NCBI GenBank assembly: GCA_963833955.1
Contig: CAWHZY010000001.1
Location: 62,001 to 126,000, forward strand
Direction of reading: 5' to 3'
DNA from: Roseiarcus sp963833955
Lineage (GTDB): Bacteria; Pseudomonadota; Alphaproteobacteria; Rhizobiales; Beijerinckiaceae
Length of the DNA stretch: 64,000 bases
A program made the position numbers and the translations under genes. Positions 35,401 through 43,857 of this stretch are shown here, one piece after another. Position 1 is the stretch's first letter. Every line of letters starts with the position of its first letter. A model generated the notes under the pieces. It saw nothing but the letters and a program-made list of their open reading frames with translations. It ran no database searches and was not told where the DNA came from.

Positions 35401-36474
35401 CAGCCGGTCGGCTCGCCGCTTTACAATGCGCTCATCAGCCAGACGGCGGCGGGCGCTCTGAACGCCTTCAACGCACTTTCGGGCGAGATCCATGCGAGCG
35501 CGGTCGGGGCCGCCTTCGATGACACGCGGCTGCCACGCGAAGCGGTGCTCGACCGGCTCGCCGAGAGCTACGCCGCGCCATCCCCGAGCGGCGCCAAGAC
35601 CGTGCAGACTTATGGCTTCTCGACACCGACCCAGGTCTATTCCGCCTGGGCGCAGGGCTTCAACTCCTGGGGTCATCTCGGCGGGAATGGCAATTCCGCG
35701 ACGGTCGGCAACGATATTGGCGGTTTCATCCTCGGCGCCGACGCGACGCTCTACAGCCGCTATCGCCTCGGCGTCGCTGGCGGCTACGCCAATTCGAACA
35801 TCTCCGACCCGTCGCGCGGTTCGTCGGGGACCATCTCGGCGACCTATATCGGGCTCTACGGCGGCGCCAGCGTCGACGCGCTGCAACTGCGCGGCGGCGC
35901 CTTCTACGCCAACAATCACTACGGCTTCGATCGCTCGGTGTCGTTTCCCGGCTTCTACCAGACGGCGGGGTCGGGCTATGGCGGCGACACGGCCGAGGTC
36001 TTCGGCGAGGCCGGCTGGCGGATCGCGGTCGCCGCGCCGGTGGTCTCAGCCGCGTCGGTCGAGCCGTTCGTCGGGGTCGCGGGGGTCGATCTCCATACCG
36101 CGAGCTTCAGCGAGACGCCCGGTCCGGCCTCGCTCATTGGCGGCTCGGAGAGCGCGGGCTACGGGATTACAACGCTTGGGCTGCGCGGCGACACGACGAT
36201 GTTCGTAACCGCGCCCCTAACGCTCAACGGCATGATCGGCTGGCAGCATGTTTACGGCGCGCCGACCCCGAACGCGACGATGGCTTTCGCCAGCGCTCCC
36301 TCGGCTGCGTTCTCGATCGCCGGGGCGCCGATCGCGCGCGACGCGCTCGCCCTCGAACTCGGCGTCGACCGCCGCCTGACCTCGAACATCAAGCTCAGCG
36401 TCTACTATTCCGGACTCCTAGGCTCGAGCGCCAGCGACAACGGCATCAAAGCCAAGCTCGAGGGGACCTTCTGA
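32452..36474 (+). CDS. Autotransporter with GH64/thaumatin-like passenger, PATR repeats and beta-barrel
   Basis: A 1340-residue type Va secreted protein. Signal peptide: FLRRLACALVPLGALMAATP, cleaved near AAA. Residues about 30-500 resemble the GH64 beta-1,3-glucanase/thaumatin-like family: DKYEITYTPASG, SDFFGIPLQLQ, YAIYGANPAYTC, VADYFAGLNFGFIGS and DAYGFPYTDRISSPLA. Residues about 510-960 hold passenger-associated transport repeats (KIGSGTLILAGSNTYAGGTS and similar). The last ~280 residues are the autotransporter barrel, starting near VYSAWAQGFNSWGHLGGNG and ending KAKLEGTF with C-terminal Phe. Glucanase activity is inferred from family resemblance; I could not confirm both catalytic acids. 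It may act on fungal or plant glucans. Confidence 0.85.
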   Translation: MKTVHFLRRLACALVPLGALMAATPAAADLVLDFENDRPDASTLPAYITFTGALPSQFAATIVGTNGTPVVEGQSYTLSQLAAGVDVTDLRSARVFVSLGSPLHDLSPANEWAPNVNAPTIGGVANPNFLTRLDKYEITYTPASGTPGTRQYVAAGGGANLSASDFFGIPLQLQTKGGAQPTTLTWNYNDAVNTAAVFQALGALENFQTDTSSNTLGAIVAGGANGVTINTPTGHLNGVVRVISPTSTNGGTTPYPNFTNYISHIESANIQTTIAGQNGQITKGGPFQNYSFNASIPSTGANAGGVVMTGTVQFGSGPATAITITVSPTVMTSYAIYGANPAYTCTTSAGACSAVINASGVAAKAVADYFAGLNFGFIGSTEKNPNMPGTTIGKSPSYTWYGNPPVPNLQNPPPPIKPLPQSDAYAVAQPQFFTGEPGYNTYAAYLNGGSTPVTDAYGFPYTDRISSPLAPLDDNTVLTMTILPDDGETPPSGWVITVPAPTTQTFADLLVGPTPSSMLTVTGGGTAIFSAANAYSGGTTIIDGTTVEVTNSNPGISSSIGIGFLTLDNGILEAGANNLVFSNVVTLTSKGGTFDTNGNTLTWNGVISGDGELTKVGAGTLILGSTNTYAGGTLVDGGTLGLGANNALGTGPVTMQPGTTLQFEASGIALENSIVLNANPTFDTGSNADGISGAISGPGALTKIGSGTLILAGSNTYAGGTSLNEGALGILSNSALGTGALAMAPGTTLQFDADGLTLTNAIVLNADPTIDTQANTATISGVISGSGSLDKIGSGTLILTAANTYSGPTDVQEGTLGLRGSLASTVTVESGATLGGTGSVGGLVANGGATIAPGVLGPYARFTVTGEASFAAGSTFAVDVNPAGKNDKLVTAGTTTLSGGTVAVDGAGGTYLPSTRYTLLTAQGGVSGTFSSLSTSGDLATLVFIDPTLSYDANDVYLGFSVLPFVSAAQTPNQAATALALQAQPVGSPLYNALISQTAAGALNAFNALSGEIHASAVGAAFDDTRLPREAVLDRLAESYAAPSPSGAKTVQTYGFSTPTQVYSAWAQGFNSWGHLGGNGNSATVGNDIGGFILGADATLYSRYRLGVAGGYANSNISDPSRGSSGTISATYIGLYGGASVDALQLRGGAFYANNHYGFDRSVSFPGFYQTAGSGYGGDTAEVFGEAGWRIAVAAPVVSAASVEPFVGVAGVDLHTASFSETPGPASLIGGSESAGYGITTLGLRGDTTMFVTAPLTLNGMIGWQHVYGAPTPNATMAFASAPSAAFSIAGAPIARDALALELGVDRRLTSNIKLSVYYSGLLGSSASDNGIKAKLEGTF
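34335..34862 (+). repeat. 264-bp tandem repeats coding for PATR units
   Basis: Two adjacent 264-bp units (34335-34598 and 34599-34862), with a partial unit just before and another after, encode near-copies of an 88-residue stretch ending in LTKIGSGTLILAGSNTYAGG. The period is clear from the recurrence of GGAACGCTGATCCTC and AACACCTATGC. These are passenger-associated transport repeats, which help autotransporter secretion, and such long in-frame repeats can change copy number by recombination. Confidence 0.85.
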
Positions 36475-36875
36475 GCCGCTGAACGTCCCCCTTCCAGGTA
36501 TCCCGCCTGGCGGCAGCGGCTATCGCTATAAGCGCCGCGACATTCTATTGCATTAATCAGAAATTATGATTATCATCCTCGACGATGGCGAAATCTTCCA
36601 ATAGCCGGCCCACGAGAAGGACGAGCAGAGACAGTCGCGAAGCCAACTCGAACCGCCGTTTGCAACCGGAGATAGAACAGAGAACAGTCTTTATTTGAAT
36701 CGGCCGTAACCCATTGAAAAGTCCCGATTCGAAAAAATAAACGCTAGTAAATGAAAGCAAATTAACTAACGTTTATGAGCGTTTATGAGCGTTTAAGAGC
36801 GTTTATGTTTTGCGGATTCGCCCATCAGGTTGCATTCGCCAACTCCACCTGGGCCACGGGGCGCGCGACCCGGGA
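36475..36875. other. AT-rich region between convergent genes
   Basis: A 401-base gap between the autotransporter and alanine dehydrogenase stops. It is visibly AT-rich from 36540 to 36810, unlike everything around it. I see no convincing gene; a 67-codon minus-strand frame at 36557-36760 has no family features. The region contains the 10-bp tandem repeats described separately. Confidence 0.55.
36771..36807 (+). repeat. 10-bp tandem repeat GTTTATGAGC, with an upstream inverted match
   Basis: GTTTATGAGC occurs twice in a row, then GTTTAAGAGC, then GTTTATG, for about 3.7 units. ATAAACGCT at 36737-36745 is the inverted complement of AGCGTTTAT within the repeats, so RNA or single-stranded DNA could fold here. 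The unit is close to one helical turn. Function unknown. Confidence 0.85.
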
Positions 36876-37994
36876 TCAGGCCGCGAGCACGCTCTCGGCC
36901 GGCGTGTAGGGAAGCCCGTGCGCGGCCGCGACCGGCTCGCAGGTGAGCTTGCCGTCGTGCACGTTGAGGCCGGCGCGCAGGTGCGGGTCGTCCTTCAGCG
37001 CCTGGCGCCAGCCCTTGTCGGCGAGCGCGAGCGCGAACGGCAGGGTCGCGTGGTTGAGGGCGAAGGTCGAGGTGCGGGCGACCGCGCCCGGCATGTTGGC
37101 GACGCAATAATGGACGATGCCGTCGACGACATAGGTCGGATGCGAGTGGGTCGTCGGCTTCGAGGTCTCGCAGCAGCCGCCCTGGTCGATGGCGATGTCG
37201 ACGATGACCGCGCCGGGGCGCATGGTCTTCAGCATGTCGCGGGTGACGAGCTTGGGCGCCGCCGCGCCGGGGAGGAGCACCGCGCCGATCACGAGATCGG
37301 CGCTCCGCACCAGATCGGCGATCGAGGCGCGGGTCGAGTAGACCGTGCGCAAAGCCGAGCCGAACTCGGCCGAGAGGCGCTTCAGGGCCTCATGCGAACG
37401 GTCGATCACGGTCACGGAAGCCCCCATGCCGACCGCAATCGTCGCCGCATGGGTGCCGGACACGCCGCCCCCCAGCACCAGCACATTGGCGGCGGCCACG
37501 CCCGGCACGCCGCCCAGCAGCACGCCCCGCCCGCCCTGCGCCTTCTCCAAGGCATGCGCGCCGACCTGCGGCGCGAGGCGCCCCGCGACCTCGGACATCG
37601 GGGTCAGCAGCGGCAGGCCGCCATGGGGGCTGGTCACGGTCTCATAGGCGATGCAGGTCGCGCCCGACGCCATGAGGTCGCGCGTCTGCTCGAGGTCGGG
37701 CGCGAGATGCAGGTAGGTGAACAGGATCTGCCCTCGGCTGAGCCGCTTGCGCTCTTCCGCCAAAGGCTCTTTCACCTTCACGACCATCTCCGCTTGCGCG
37801 AAGACATCCGGCCCGGTCGGGACGAGCTTGGCCCCGGCGCGGACATATTCCTCGTCCGGAGATCCGGACCCGAGGCCGGCCGCAGTCTCGACGATCACTT
37901 CATGTCCGTGATGGACGAGCTCGGCGACCGCGGCCGGGGTCATGGCGACCCGGAATTCGTTGTCCTTGATCTCCTTGGGAACGCCGACGAGCAT
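36876..37994 (-). CDS. ald: Alanine dehydrogenase
   Basis: A 372-residue enzyme for NAD-dependent interconversion of alanine and pyruvate plus ammonia. It opens with MLVGVPKEIKDNEFRVAMTP. The substrate-site His is in LFTYLHLAPDLEQ, and the NAD Rossmann motif is VLVLGGGVSGTHAATIAVGM. VIVDIAIDQGGCCETSKPT carries the catalytic-region Asp, and THSHPTYVVDGIVHYCVANM is also family-typical. Length and all blocks match Ald. It may feed nitrogen assimilation or alanine use. ATG 37994 is the family start. Confidence 0.95.
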   Translation of the reverse strand: MLVGVPKEIKDNEFRVAMTPAAVAELVHHGHEVIVETAAGLGSGSPDEEYVRAGAKLVPTGPDVFAQAEMVVKVKEPLAEERKRLSRGQILFTYLHLAPDLEQTRDLMASGATCIAYETVTSPHGGLPLLTPMSEVAGRLAPQVGAHALEKAQGGRGVLLGGVPGVAAANVLVLGGGVSGTHAATIAVGMGASVTVIDRSHEALKRLSAEFGSALRTVYSTRASIADLVRSADLVIGAVLLPGAAAPKLVTRDMLKTMRPGAVIVDIAIDQGGCCETSKPTTHSHPTYVVDGIVHYCVANMPGAVARTSTFALNHATLPFALALADKGWRQALKDDPHLRAGLNVHDGKLTCEPVAAAHGLPYTPAESVLAA

Positions 37995-38159
37995 GGGCCT
38001 CACTCCGAGAGCGCGCTTAAAAGCAACTCGAGAGGTTATCGCAGGAAATCGCGGGTTGGGACACTCGCTTTGGCTTGAGGCTTGTCTCTCTGGTATAAGC
38101 GGCCTTCGACTCGCGGCGGCGGCGCGAGGCCCATGAATCCGCGGGAGGTCTGGAGGGGC

Positions 38160-39018
38160 ATGCGTTCGATCGGATGGCTCAAAGCGTTGGCTCTCGCCGC
38201 GGGCGCGGCGTTGGTTTCGGGATCGGCCTATGCCGGAACTCTCGACCGCGTGGGCCAGGACAAGTCGCTGCGCATCGCCTACCGCGAGGATGCGCCGCCG
38301 TTCTCGTTCACCGACGATGCGGGCCTGCCTGCCGGCTTCATGATCGATCTGTGCAAGTCGGTCGCGAAGCATATCGGCGAGCAGCTCAACATCAACGATC
38401 TCAAGGTCGCTTACGTTCTGGTGACCGCGCAGAACCGCTTCGACGCGATCGAGAACGGCAAGGCCGACCTTCTCTGCGAGCCGAGTTCGGAGACTCTGTC
38501 CCGCCGCGAGCACGTCGACTTCTCGATCCCGACCTTCGTCGACGGGGCGAGCCTCCTCGTCAGCGGCGACGGGCCCGCCGACTTCGGCGCGCTCTCCGGC
38601 AAGAAGATCGGGGTTCTGGCCGGCACGACGACTGAGCAGAGCCTGCGCGACACCCTGACGAGCGCCAATATCAATGCGGAAATCGCGCCTGCCAAGACTC
38701 ACCAGGATGGCCTCGCCATGCTGGATCAGGGGGGAGATCGTCGCCTATTTCGCCGATCGGGCGATTCTCTCCTATCTCGCCTCCAAAAGCAGCGACGCAA
38801 GCAAGCTGCGTCTCGCCGACAATTACTTCTCTCTCGAGCCCTATGCGCTCGCGCTGCCACATGGCGACGAGGATTTCCGGCTCGCGGTCGACCGGGCGCT
38901 GAGCCGCATCTACCGTTCAGGCGAGATCGCAATCGTGTTCGCTCACACCTTCGGCAACGAGATGCAGCCGAGCGACACATTGAAGACCCTTTATGCAATT
39001 TCAGCCTTGCCCGATTGA
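38160..39018 (+). pseudogene. Amino-acid ABC transporter substrate-binding protein, frameshifted in a G run
   Basis: A SBP_bac_3 protein. After ATG 38160 (GGAGGGGC upstream) comes a signal peptide (LKALALAAGAALVSGSAYA), then LRIAYREDAPPFSFTDDAGL and GFMIDLCKSVAKHIGEQLN. At the six-G run 38729-38734 the frame is lost. Taking out one G gives GLAMLDQGEIVAYFADRAIL and continues as YFSLEPYALALPHGDEDFR to the stop at 39018. The full reading is about 285 residues, the normal length. A homopolymer sequence error is the simplest explanation. No permease or ATPase genes are adjacent, so it would be an orphan binding protein. Confidence 0.85.
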
Positions 39019-39049
39019 ACCGGCGGCTTGAGCGTCAAAAGGTGGTGAC

Positions 39050-39298
39050 GTGACCGAGGTGAGGCCCGACATCGCGACCATGCCGTTCGAAGCGGCGCTC
39101 GCCGAACTCGAACAGATCGTCGATCAGCTGGAAAAGGGCGCGGTCGCGCTCGACGAATCGATCCGGCTTTACGAACGCGGCGAAGCCTTGAAGAAGCGCT
39201 GCGACGAGCTCCTCAAGAACGCGGAAATGCGCATCGAGAAGATCACGCTTGCCGCGGACGGGGGGTTCAAGGAAGTCGTTCCCCTTGACGACGACTGA
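39050..39298 (+). CDS. xseB: Exodeoxyribonuclease VII small subunit
   Basis: An 82-residue protein with the XseB signature: MPFEAALAELEQIVDQLEKG, then LDESIRLYERGEALKKRCDE. XseB forms the helical arm around XseA in the nuclease that degrades single-stranded DNA. The start is GTG 39050. The large subunit and the isoprenoid genes that often follow are not here. Confidence 0.93.
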   Translation: MTEVRPDIATMPFEAALAELEQIVDQLEKGAVALDESIRLYERGEALKKRCDELLKNAEMRIEKITLAADGGFKEVVPLDDD

Positions 39299-39464
39299 CG
39301 AGGACGGGGTCGCATCGCGCGGCGGATTGATCCACTCCAAACGCCGAAACGACGCGTCTTGCGAAACGCCTTGTTAACGCTTTCCGCTCAACGTGTTGAA
39401 CATTCCTTAACTCCCGGCCCTGCGTTCCATCGCGAACCGGGCCCCGGGACTGAGCGCGGAAGCC

Positions 39465-40121
39465 ATGCGGACAGTAGCGTTTGTGAGTCAAAAAGGCGGC
39501 TCGGGCAAGAGCACGATTGCTTCGTCCCTGGCCGTCACGGCGCATCAAACGAACGAGACAGTCTGCGTCATCGACATGGATCCGCAAGGCTCGCTCACGA
39601 ATTGGGCCAGGGTCCGCGCTGCCGGCGACATCGAGGTCCTCGCGTCTGGAGCCGCCCGGCTGCCAGCTTTGCTCGCCGCGCTCGAGCGCCGGGGCGTGAC
39701 GCTTGCACTCCTCGACACGCCCGGCGCGGAGGGAGCAGCGTCTTCGGCGGCGATGCAGGTCGCCGACCTGAATATCGTTCCGTCCCGCCCAAGCCTGTTT
39801 GATTTATGGGCGAGCGCTCGAGCGCGCACGGCGCTCGAGGAGATCGGGGCCAGGTTCGTGTTTCTGCTCAACCAATGCCCGCCCGCCCGGCAGACCGCGC
39901 GGGTCCAGGACGGCGTCGAGGCGCTGGAAGAAATGGGCGGGCTGCTCTCCCCGCTGATCCTTGCCCGGGTCGACTACCAGGACGCGGCTCGCCGAGGCCG
40001 GGGCGTGACCGAGCTCAATCCATCGGGCGCCGCCGCCCAGGAAATGTATGGCCTTTGGCGCTCCATCACGGCTCGCCTGGCGCCAGCCAAGGCTGGGCCC
40101 CCCGCCCGGAAGGCGGCGTAA
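39465..40121 (+). CDS. ParA-family ATPase (solitary)
   Basis: A 218-residue MinD/ParA-type ATPase. The deviant Walker A is SQKGGSGKSTIASSLAV (with the signature first Lys), Walker A-prime is VIDMDPQGSLTNWARVR, and Walker B is LALLDTPGAEGAA. It is short and has no N-terminal HTH, and no parB or parS-like partner is adjacent, so it is a solitary ParA like those that position proteins or cargo. The role is unknown. ATG 39465 starts the P-loop strand directly. Confidence 0.88.
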   Translation: MRTVAFVSQKGGSGKSTIASSLAVTAHQTNETVCVIDMDPQGSLTNWARVRAAGDIEVLASGAARLPALLAALERRGVTLALLDTPGAEGAASSAAMQVADLNIVPSRPSLFDLWASARARTALEEIGARFVFLLNQCPPARQTARVQDGVEALEEMGGLLSPLILARVDYQDAARRGRGVTELNPSGAAAQEMYGLWRSITARLAPAKAGPPARKAA

Positions 40122-40496
40122 GCTCGGGGCGCGAGCATCGCCAGTTAAAATCGGGGCGCTGACGCCAATTCAGCCGAAGCGTCGGCGCGTCCGTCGCAAA
40201 AAACTTTACGGTACTAACATTCGCGGATAGGTACACGCTCGTCGGTCATTCGGATCGACCTGAGGGCGCAGAAATCTTGCTGTCCAGAACACTCGACAGC
40301 CTCGCTGTCCTGCTTCCGCTATGTCCTGGCCTTGCGTCAAGACCGCCTCGGCTTGGCACGCAGCCGGCCGCGAGAAAGCGCGTCTATGGGCCTCACCCGT
40401 CGGTGCTTGACGGTACGTACAAACTGCTCGCCGCAGAGATTGTCTGGTCCTTGTGAACTCCTGGGCCCACATCCTTTCGAGGTCGCCGGCCGTCTG
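40122..40496. other. Gene-free gap
   Basis: A 375-base region between parA and the acyltransferase with no supported gene. An AT-rich patch (AAAAAACTTTACGGTACTAA near 40199) could be part of a promoter for the acyltransferase. Confidence 0.45.
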
Positions 40497-41366
40497 ATGA
40501 AGTTTCCAAACGAATTGCGTCTTCGCTTGGAATTTGCGGCGGTCTGGCTGATGATTGTCCTGGCGCGCGCGATGCCTCTGCAGATGGCTTCGTGGCTCTC
40601 CGGAAACCTCTGGCGCCTCATCGCGCCGCGCCTCAGTCGGCAAAAGCGCGCGCTCGCCAATCTCGAACTGGCCTTCCCCGAAAAGTCGCTTGGCGAGCGT
40701 AAGGCGATCGCCGCGGCGATGTGGGAAAACCTCGGGCGAACCTTCGCCGAGAGCTTCCGCATCAGAACGTTGACCAAGGGCGACCGCATCGTCTTCGAGC
40801 CCCCGGAAGGTTTCGACGAAGCAGCAGCCGGCGCAAAGCCCTTTATCGTCTGCGGGCTTCATTTGGGAAACTGGGAAATCCTGGCGCATGGCGGCCAGCG
40901 GCTGGGCGTTTCGCTCATCGGCGTCTATCAGCGCCTGTCCAACCCTCACGTCGAAGCCCTGATGCACGGCCTGCGCGAGCCGCTCTACAAGTCCGGTCTT
41001 ACGCCCAAGACTCCCATGGCCGCGCGCGTCCTCCTGCGAGCAATCAAGGATGGCGCCTCCCCGTGCTTCCTCGCCGACCTCCGAGACGACAACGGACCGT
41101 TTGTGCCTTTCTTCGGACAGCCCGCGCGGTCGACGGTCTTTCCCGCGCTCCTCGCCCGCAGGACCGGTGTGCCGCTTTACGCCGGCGCCGCGTTCCGCCG
41201 TCCGGGCGGACGTTTCAGCATTCGCATCATGCCGATCTCAATGCCGCAGACGAACAACAGCGCGGCGGACGCTCTCACGGCGACGAAAGCGCTGCAGCGC
41301 CAGTTCGAGGCTTTTATCCGCGAGGCGCCCGAGCAATGGATGTGGGCCCACCGGAAGTGGGGCTAA
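40497..41366 (+). CDS. LpxL/HtrB-like lauroyl (lysophospholipid) acyltransferase
   Basis: A 289-residue inner-membrane acyltransferase. An N-terminal hydrophobic helix (AAVWLMIVLARAMPL) precedes ANLELAFPEKSLGERKA. The catalytic H-x4-E is GLHLGNWEILA (His122, Glu127), with LADLRDDNGPFVPFFGQPA and the C-terminal WMWAHRKW also typical. LpxL-type enzymes add secondary acyl chains to lipid A. No other lipid A genes are near. ATG 40497 puts the motif at the family position. Confidence 0.9.
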   Translation: MKFPNELRLRLEFAAVWLMIVLARAMPLQMASWLSGNLWRLIAPRLSRQKRALANLELAFPEKSLGERKAIAAAMWENLGRTFAESFRIRTLTKGDRIVFEPPEGFDEAAAGAKPFIVCGLHLGNWEILAHGGQRLGVSLIGVYQRLSNPHVEALMHGLREPLYKSGLTPKTPMAARVLLRAIKDGASPCFLADLRDDNGPFVPFFGQPARSTVFPALLARRTGVPLYAGAAFRRPGGRFSIRIMPISMPQTNNSAADALTATKALQRQFEAFIREAPEQWMWAHRKWG

Positions 41367-41426
41367 TCGCCCACGGTCACGCACGTGCTGGGCCCCGACC
41401 TTGTCTGAATACAGGGGGGCACGCCT

Positions 41427-42914
41427 CTAGCCGCCGAGTTGGGTGCGAATCGTCTCCCCGCCACGCTGAATGGTCAGGTCCCACAGTCGCGCGCGTTCCG
41501 CGCAGGCCTTCTCCAGATCGCGCGTCGTTGCGATCTTCTGGCCGTTGACCGCGACGACGACGTCGCCCTTTTGCACGCCGACTTGCGCCGCGGTCGAATT
41601 GTCGCCGACCCTCGCAACCACGACCCCCTGGGAGGCGCCGTCGAGCGACAATTCCTCGGCGACCGCGGGCGACATGTTCATGACCTGCGCGCCTTCGAAT
41701 GGCGAGCGGCTGTGGATGGTCAACGCGTCACGCGGGGGGATTTCCGGCGCAGCGGCGAGCTTGAGCGGCAGGGTGAGCGCGCGCCCGGCCCGCAGGACCG
41801 ATAGCCGGGCCAAGCCGCCGAGAGGCTGAACCGCGAGCCGAAAGCCGACGCCCTCGGCGTCATCGACATTCTGATCGTCGACCGCGGTGATGAGGTCGCC
41901 GCGCTTGAGGCCCGCCTCGGCCGCGGGACCTATGGAGGCGACTGTCACGACCAGCGCGCCCGTCGGGCGGTCGATGCCGAGATTGTCGGCAATATCCTTG
42001 GTCAAACTCTGCAGACTGGCGCCGAGCCACGGCCGTTTGACGGTGGCGCCGCCATGCAGCGCCGCGGCGATGACGCTTTTCACCATGTTGACGGGAATGG
42101 CGAAGCCGATCCCGATACTGCCGCCGGAGCGGGAATAAATGGCGGAATTGATGCCGACCAGCTTGCCGTCGAGATCGACCAGAGCCCCGCCCGAGTTCCC
42201 TGGATTGATGGCGGCGTCGGTCTGAATGAAAAAGCCATAGTCGCTGATCCCGACCTGCGTGCGCGCGAGCGCCGAGACGATGCCCTGCGTCACCGTCTGC
42301 CCGACGCCGAACGGATCGCCCACGGCGATGACGAAATCGCCGACTTCGAGCGCGTCCGAATCGCCAAGTTGGAGCACCGGGAAATCCTTGCCCCCTTTGA
42401 GCCGAAGCACGGCGAGGTCAGTGCGCGGGTCGCGCAGCACGATTTCGGCTTCGAATTCGCGCCTGTCGGAAAGCGCAACCTTCACCTGGGTCATGTTTTC
42501 GATCACATGGTAATTGGTGACGATGAGACCCGACGGGTCGACAATGACGCCCGAGCCAAGCGATTTCGACACCCTGGAATCGTCTCCCTCGCCGCCGAAA
42601 AACCGGCGGAAGATCGGGTCATCGAATAGCGGATTGCGCGCCGCCGTCTCGACCCGCGAGGCGTAAACGTTGACGACGGCGGGAGTGACCTTCTTCACCA
42701 CCGGCGCGAAGGAGAGGCGCACCTGGCCTGGACTCTGCGGCGGGACTTTGAGCGCTGTCTCAGCGAACGCGCCTCCCCATATGAGCGAGAGGGCAAAAAC
42801 GAGCGCCGCGCGAATCAAACCGAGCCTCCGACTGTCCTGAGGCCGCTGATATAGGCGCCTCCAGTCGCACTGCAAAGCATCGGCGAGCCGAACGAAGAAT
42901 TCTGGCCTGACCAT
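41427..42914 (-). CDS. DegP/DegQ-type periplasmic serine protease
   Basis: A 495-residue HtrA protease. After a signal segment (IRAALVFALSLIWGGAFA) the trypsin-like domain has the full triad: His in IVTNYHVIENMTQVKV, Asp in DPRTDLAVLRLKG, Ser in DAAINPGNSGGALVD. Two PDZ domains follow, around IGPAAEAGLKRGDLITAVDD and VGVQKGDVVVAVNGQK. It degrades or refolds misfolded envelope proteins. ATG 42914 was chosen, although the signal peptide begins about 30 residues in, so an internal TTG/GTG start is possible. It is divergent from the HtrA-like pseudoprotease gene 58 bases away. Confidence 0.9.
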   Translation of the reverse strand: MVRPEFFVRLADALQCDWRRLYQRPQDSRRLGLIRAALVFALSLIWGGAFAETALKVPPQSPGQVRLSFAPVVKKVTPAVVNVYASRVETAARNPLFDDPIFRRFFGGEGDDSRVSKSLGSGVIVDPSGLIVTNYHVIENMTQVKVALSDRREFEAEIVLRDPRTDLAVLRLKGGKDFPVLQLGDSDALEVGDFVIAVGDPFGVGQTVTQGIVSALARTQVGISDYGFFIQTDAAINPGNSGGALVDLDGKLVGINSAIYSRSGGSIGIGFAIPVNMVKSVIAAALHGGATVKRPWLGASLQSLTKDIADNLGIDRPTGALVVTVASIGPAAEAGLKRGDLITAVDDQNVDDAEGVGFRLAVQPLGGLARLSVLRAGRALTLPLKLAAAPEIPPRDALTIHSRSPFEGAQVMNMSPAVAEELSLDGASQGVVVARVGDNSTAAQVGVQKGDVVVAVNGQKIATTRDLEKACAERARLWDLTIQRGGETIRTQLGG

Positions 42915-42972
42915 CTGGCGAGGTGGGCGAGGGTCCCAATAAGACACATCTTAGGCGGCAAAGGAGCTTCCG

Positions 42973-43857
42973 ATGTCAGACCAACCCTCTTCCGCCCTGC
43001 TCGCCTTGTCGACGGCGCTCGCCAGTCTCATCCGCGACGTCGCGCCTAGCCTCGTCACGATCCAATCCGCACGCGCACGGTCAACCGGCTTTTCCTGGCG
43101 TCCAGGGCTCATCGTCGCGGCCGAGAACGCGTTGGCTGACGAGGGCGAGCTTTCGATCCTCGCTCATGACGGCGCCTCGAGCCCGGCGCAGGTCGTCGGC
43201 CGCGATCCGTCGACTGACGTCGCTCTGTTGCGAATCGAGCGGACCGACCTGCCGAAAGCGCCGCCTGCGGCTGCCGCGCCGGCGGCCGGAGCGCTGGCGA
43301 TCGTCGCCGGCGCGCGCGAAGGGGCGGCGAATGCGGCGATGGGTGTCGTGTCGTTCGTCGGGCCGCAATGGCGGAGCCTCCGCGGCGGGCTCATCGACGC
43401 GCGCATCGAACTCGACGCGACGCTCGCGCGCTCGAGCGAAGGCGGCCTTGCGCTCGACGCTTCGGGCCAAGCCTTGGGCACGGCTGTTTTTGGACCGCGG
43501 AAGCGCACGCTTGTCATTCCGACGGCGACGATCGACCGCGTCGCCGACCTGCTTGCGACAAAAGGCAGGATCGCGCGAGGCTACCTCGGCCTTGGCCTGC
43601 AGCCGGTCAAGCTCGACGGGGGCGGGACCGGCGCGATGGCGATCAGCGTCGACGCCAAAGGGCCAGGCGCCGCAGCGGGCGTCCGGCAGGGCGACATTAT
43701 CGTCGCCTGGAACGGGGAACCGATCCGTGGCGTCCATCAGCTCGTGCGCGCGCTCGGACCCGACAGTGTCGGCGCGAGCATCAGGCTGACGCTGCGCCGG
43801 GGCGGCGAGCCGATCGAGACGACGCTGACGATCGGCGAACGGCCGGAGAGCCAATGA
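42973..43857 (+). CDS. HtrA-like PDZ protein lacking the catalytic triad (pseudoprotease)
   Basis: A 294-residue protein with the S1C trypsin-like fold plus one PDZ domain (YLGLGLQPVKLDG, then PGAAAGVRQGDIIVAWNGEP). The catalytic His position reads LIVAAENALAD instead of a TxxHV motif, and the Ser site reads ARSSEGGLALDASGQ instead of GNSGGP, so His and Ser are lost; Asp remains in STDVALLRIE. There is no signal peptide, so it is probably cytoplasmic. AAAGGAG precedes the ATG. The stop overlaps the start of a LuxR-type regulator (ATGA), which suggests the two proteins work together, perhaps as a peptide-sensing partner. Confidence 0.82.
   Translation: MSDQPSSALLALSTALASLIRDVAPSLVTIQSARARSTGFSWRPGLIVAAENALADEGELSILAHDGASSPAQVVGRDPSTDVALLRIERTDLPKAPPAAAAPAAGALAIVAGAREGAANAAMGVVSFVGPQWRSLRGGLIDARIELDATLARSSEGGLALDASGQALGTAVFGPRKRTLVIPTATIDRVADLLATKGRIARGYLGLGLQPVKLDGGGTGAMAISVDAKGPGAAAGVRQGDIIVAWNGEPIRGVHQLVRALGPDSVGASIRLTLRRGGEPIETTLTIGERPESQ

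Noticed and set aside
36557..36760. 67-codon minus-strand frame in the AT-rich gap
   Set aside because: No ribosome site, no family features, and it ends within a repeat-rich patch; open frames of this length are expected by chance in AT-rich sequence only slightly less than in GC-rich sequence.
36771..36807. Possible CRISPR-like or iteron array
   Set aside because: The 10-bp units abut without spacers and there are no cas or rep genes nearby, so neither a CRISPR array nor a plasmid origin is supported.
39465..40121. ParA as part of a chromosome or plasmid partition (parABS) locus
   Set aside because: No parB, no parS-like inverted repeats and no replication gene are adjacent; the protein is short and lacks an N-terminal HTH.
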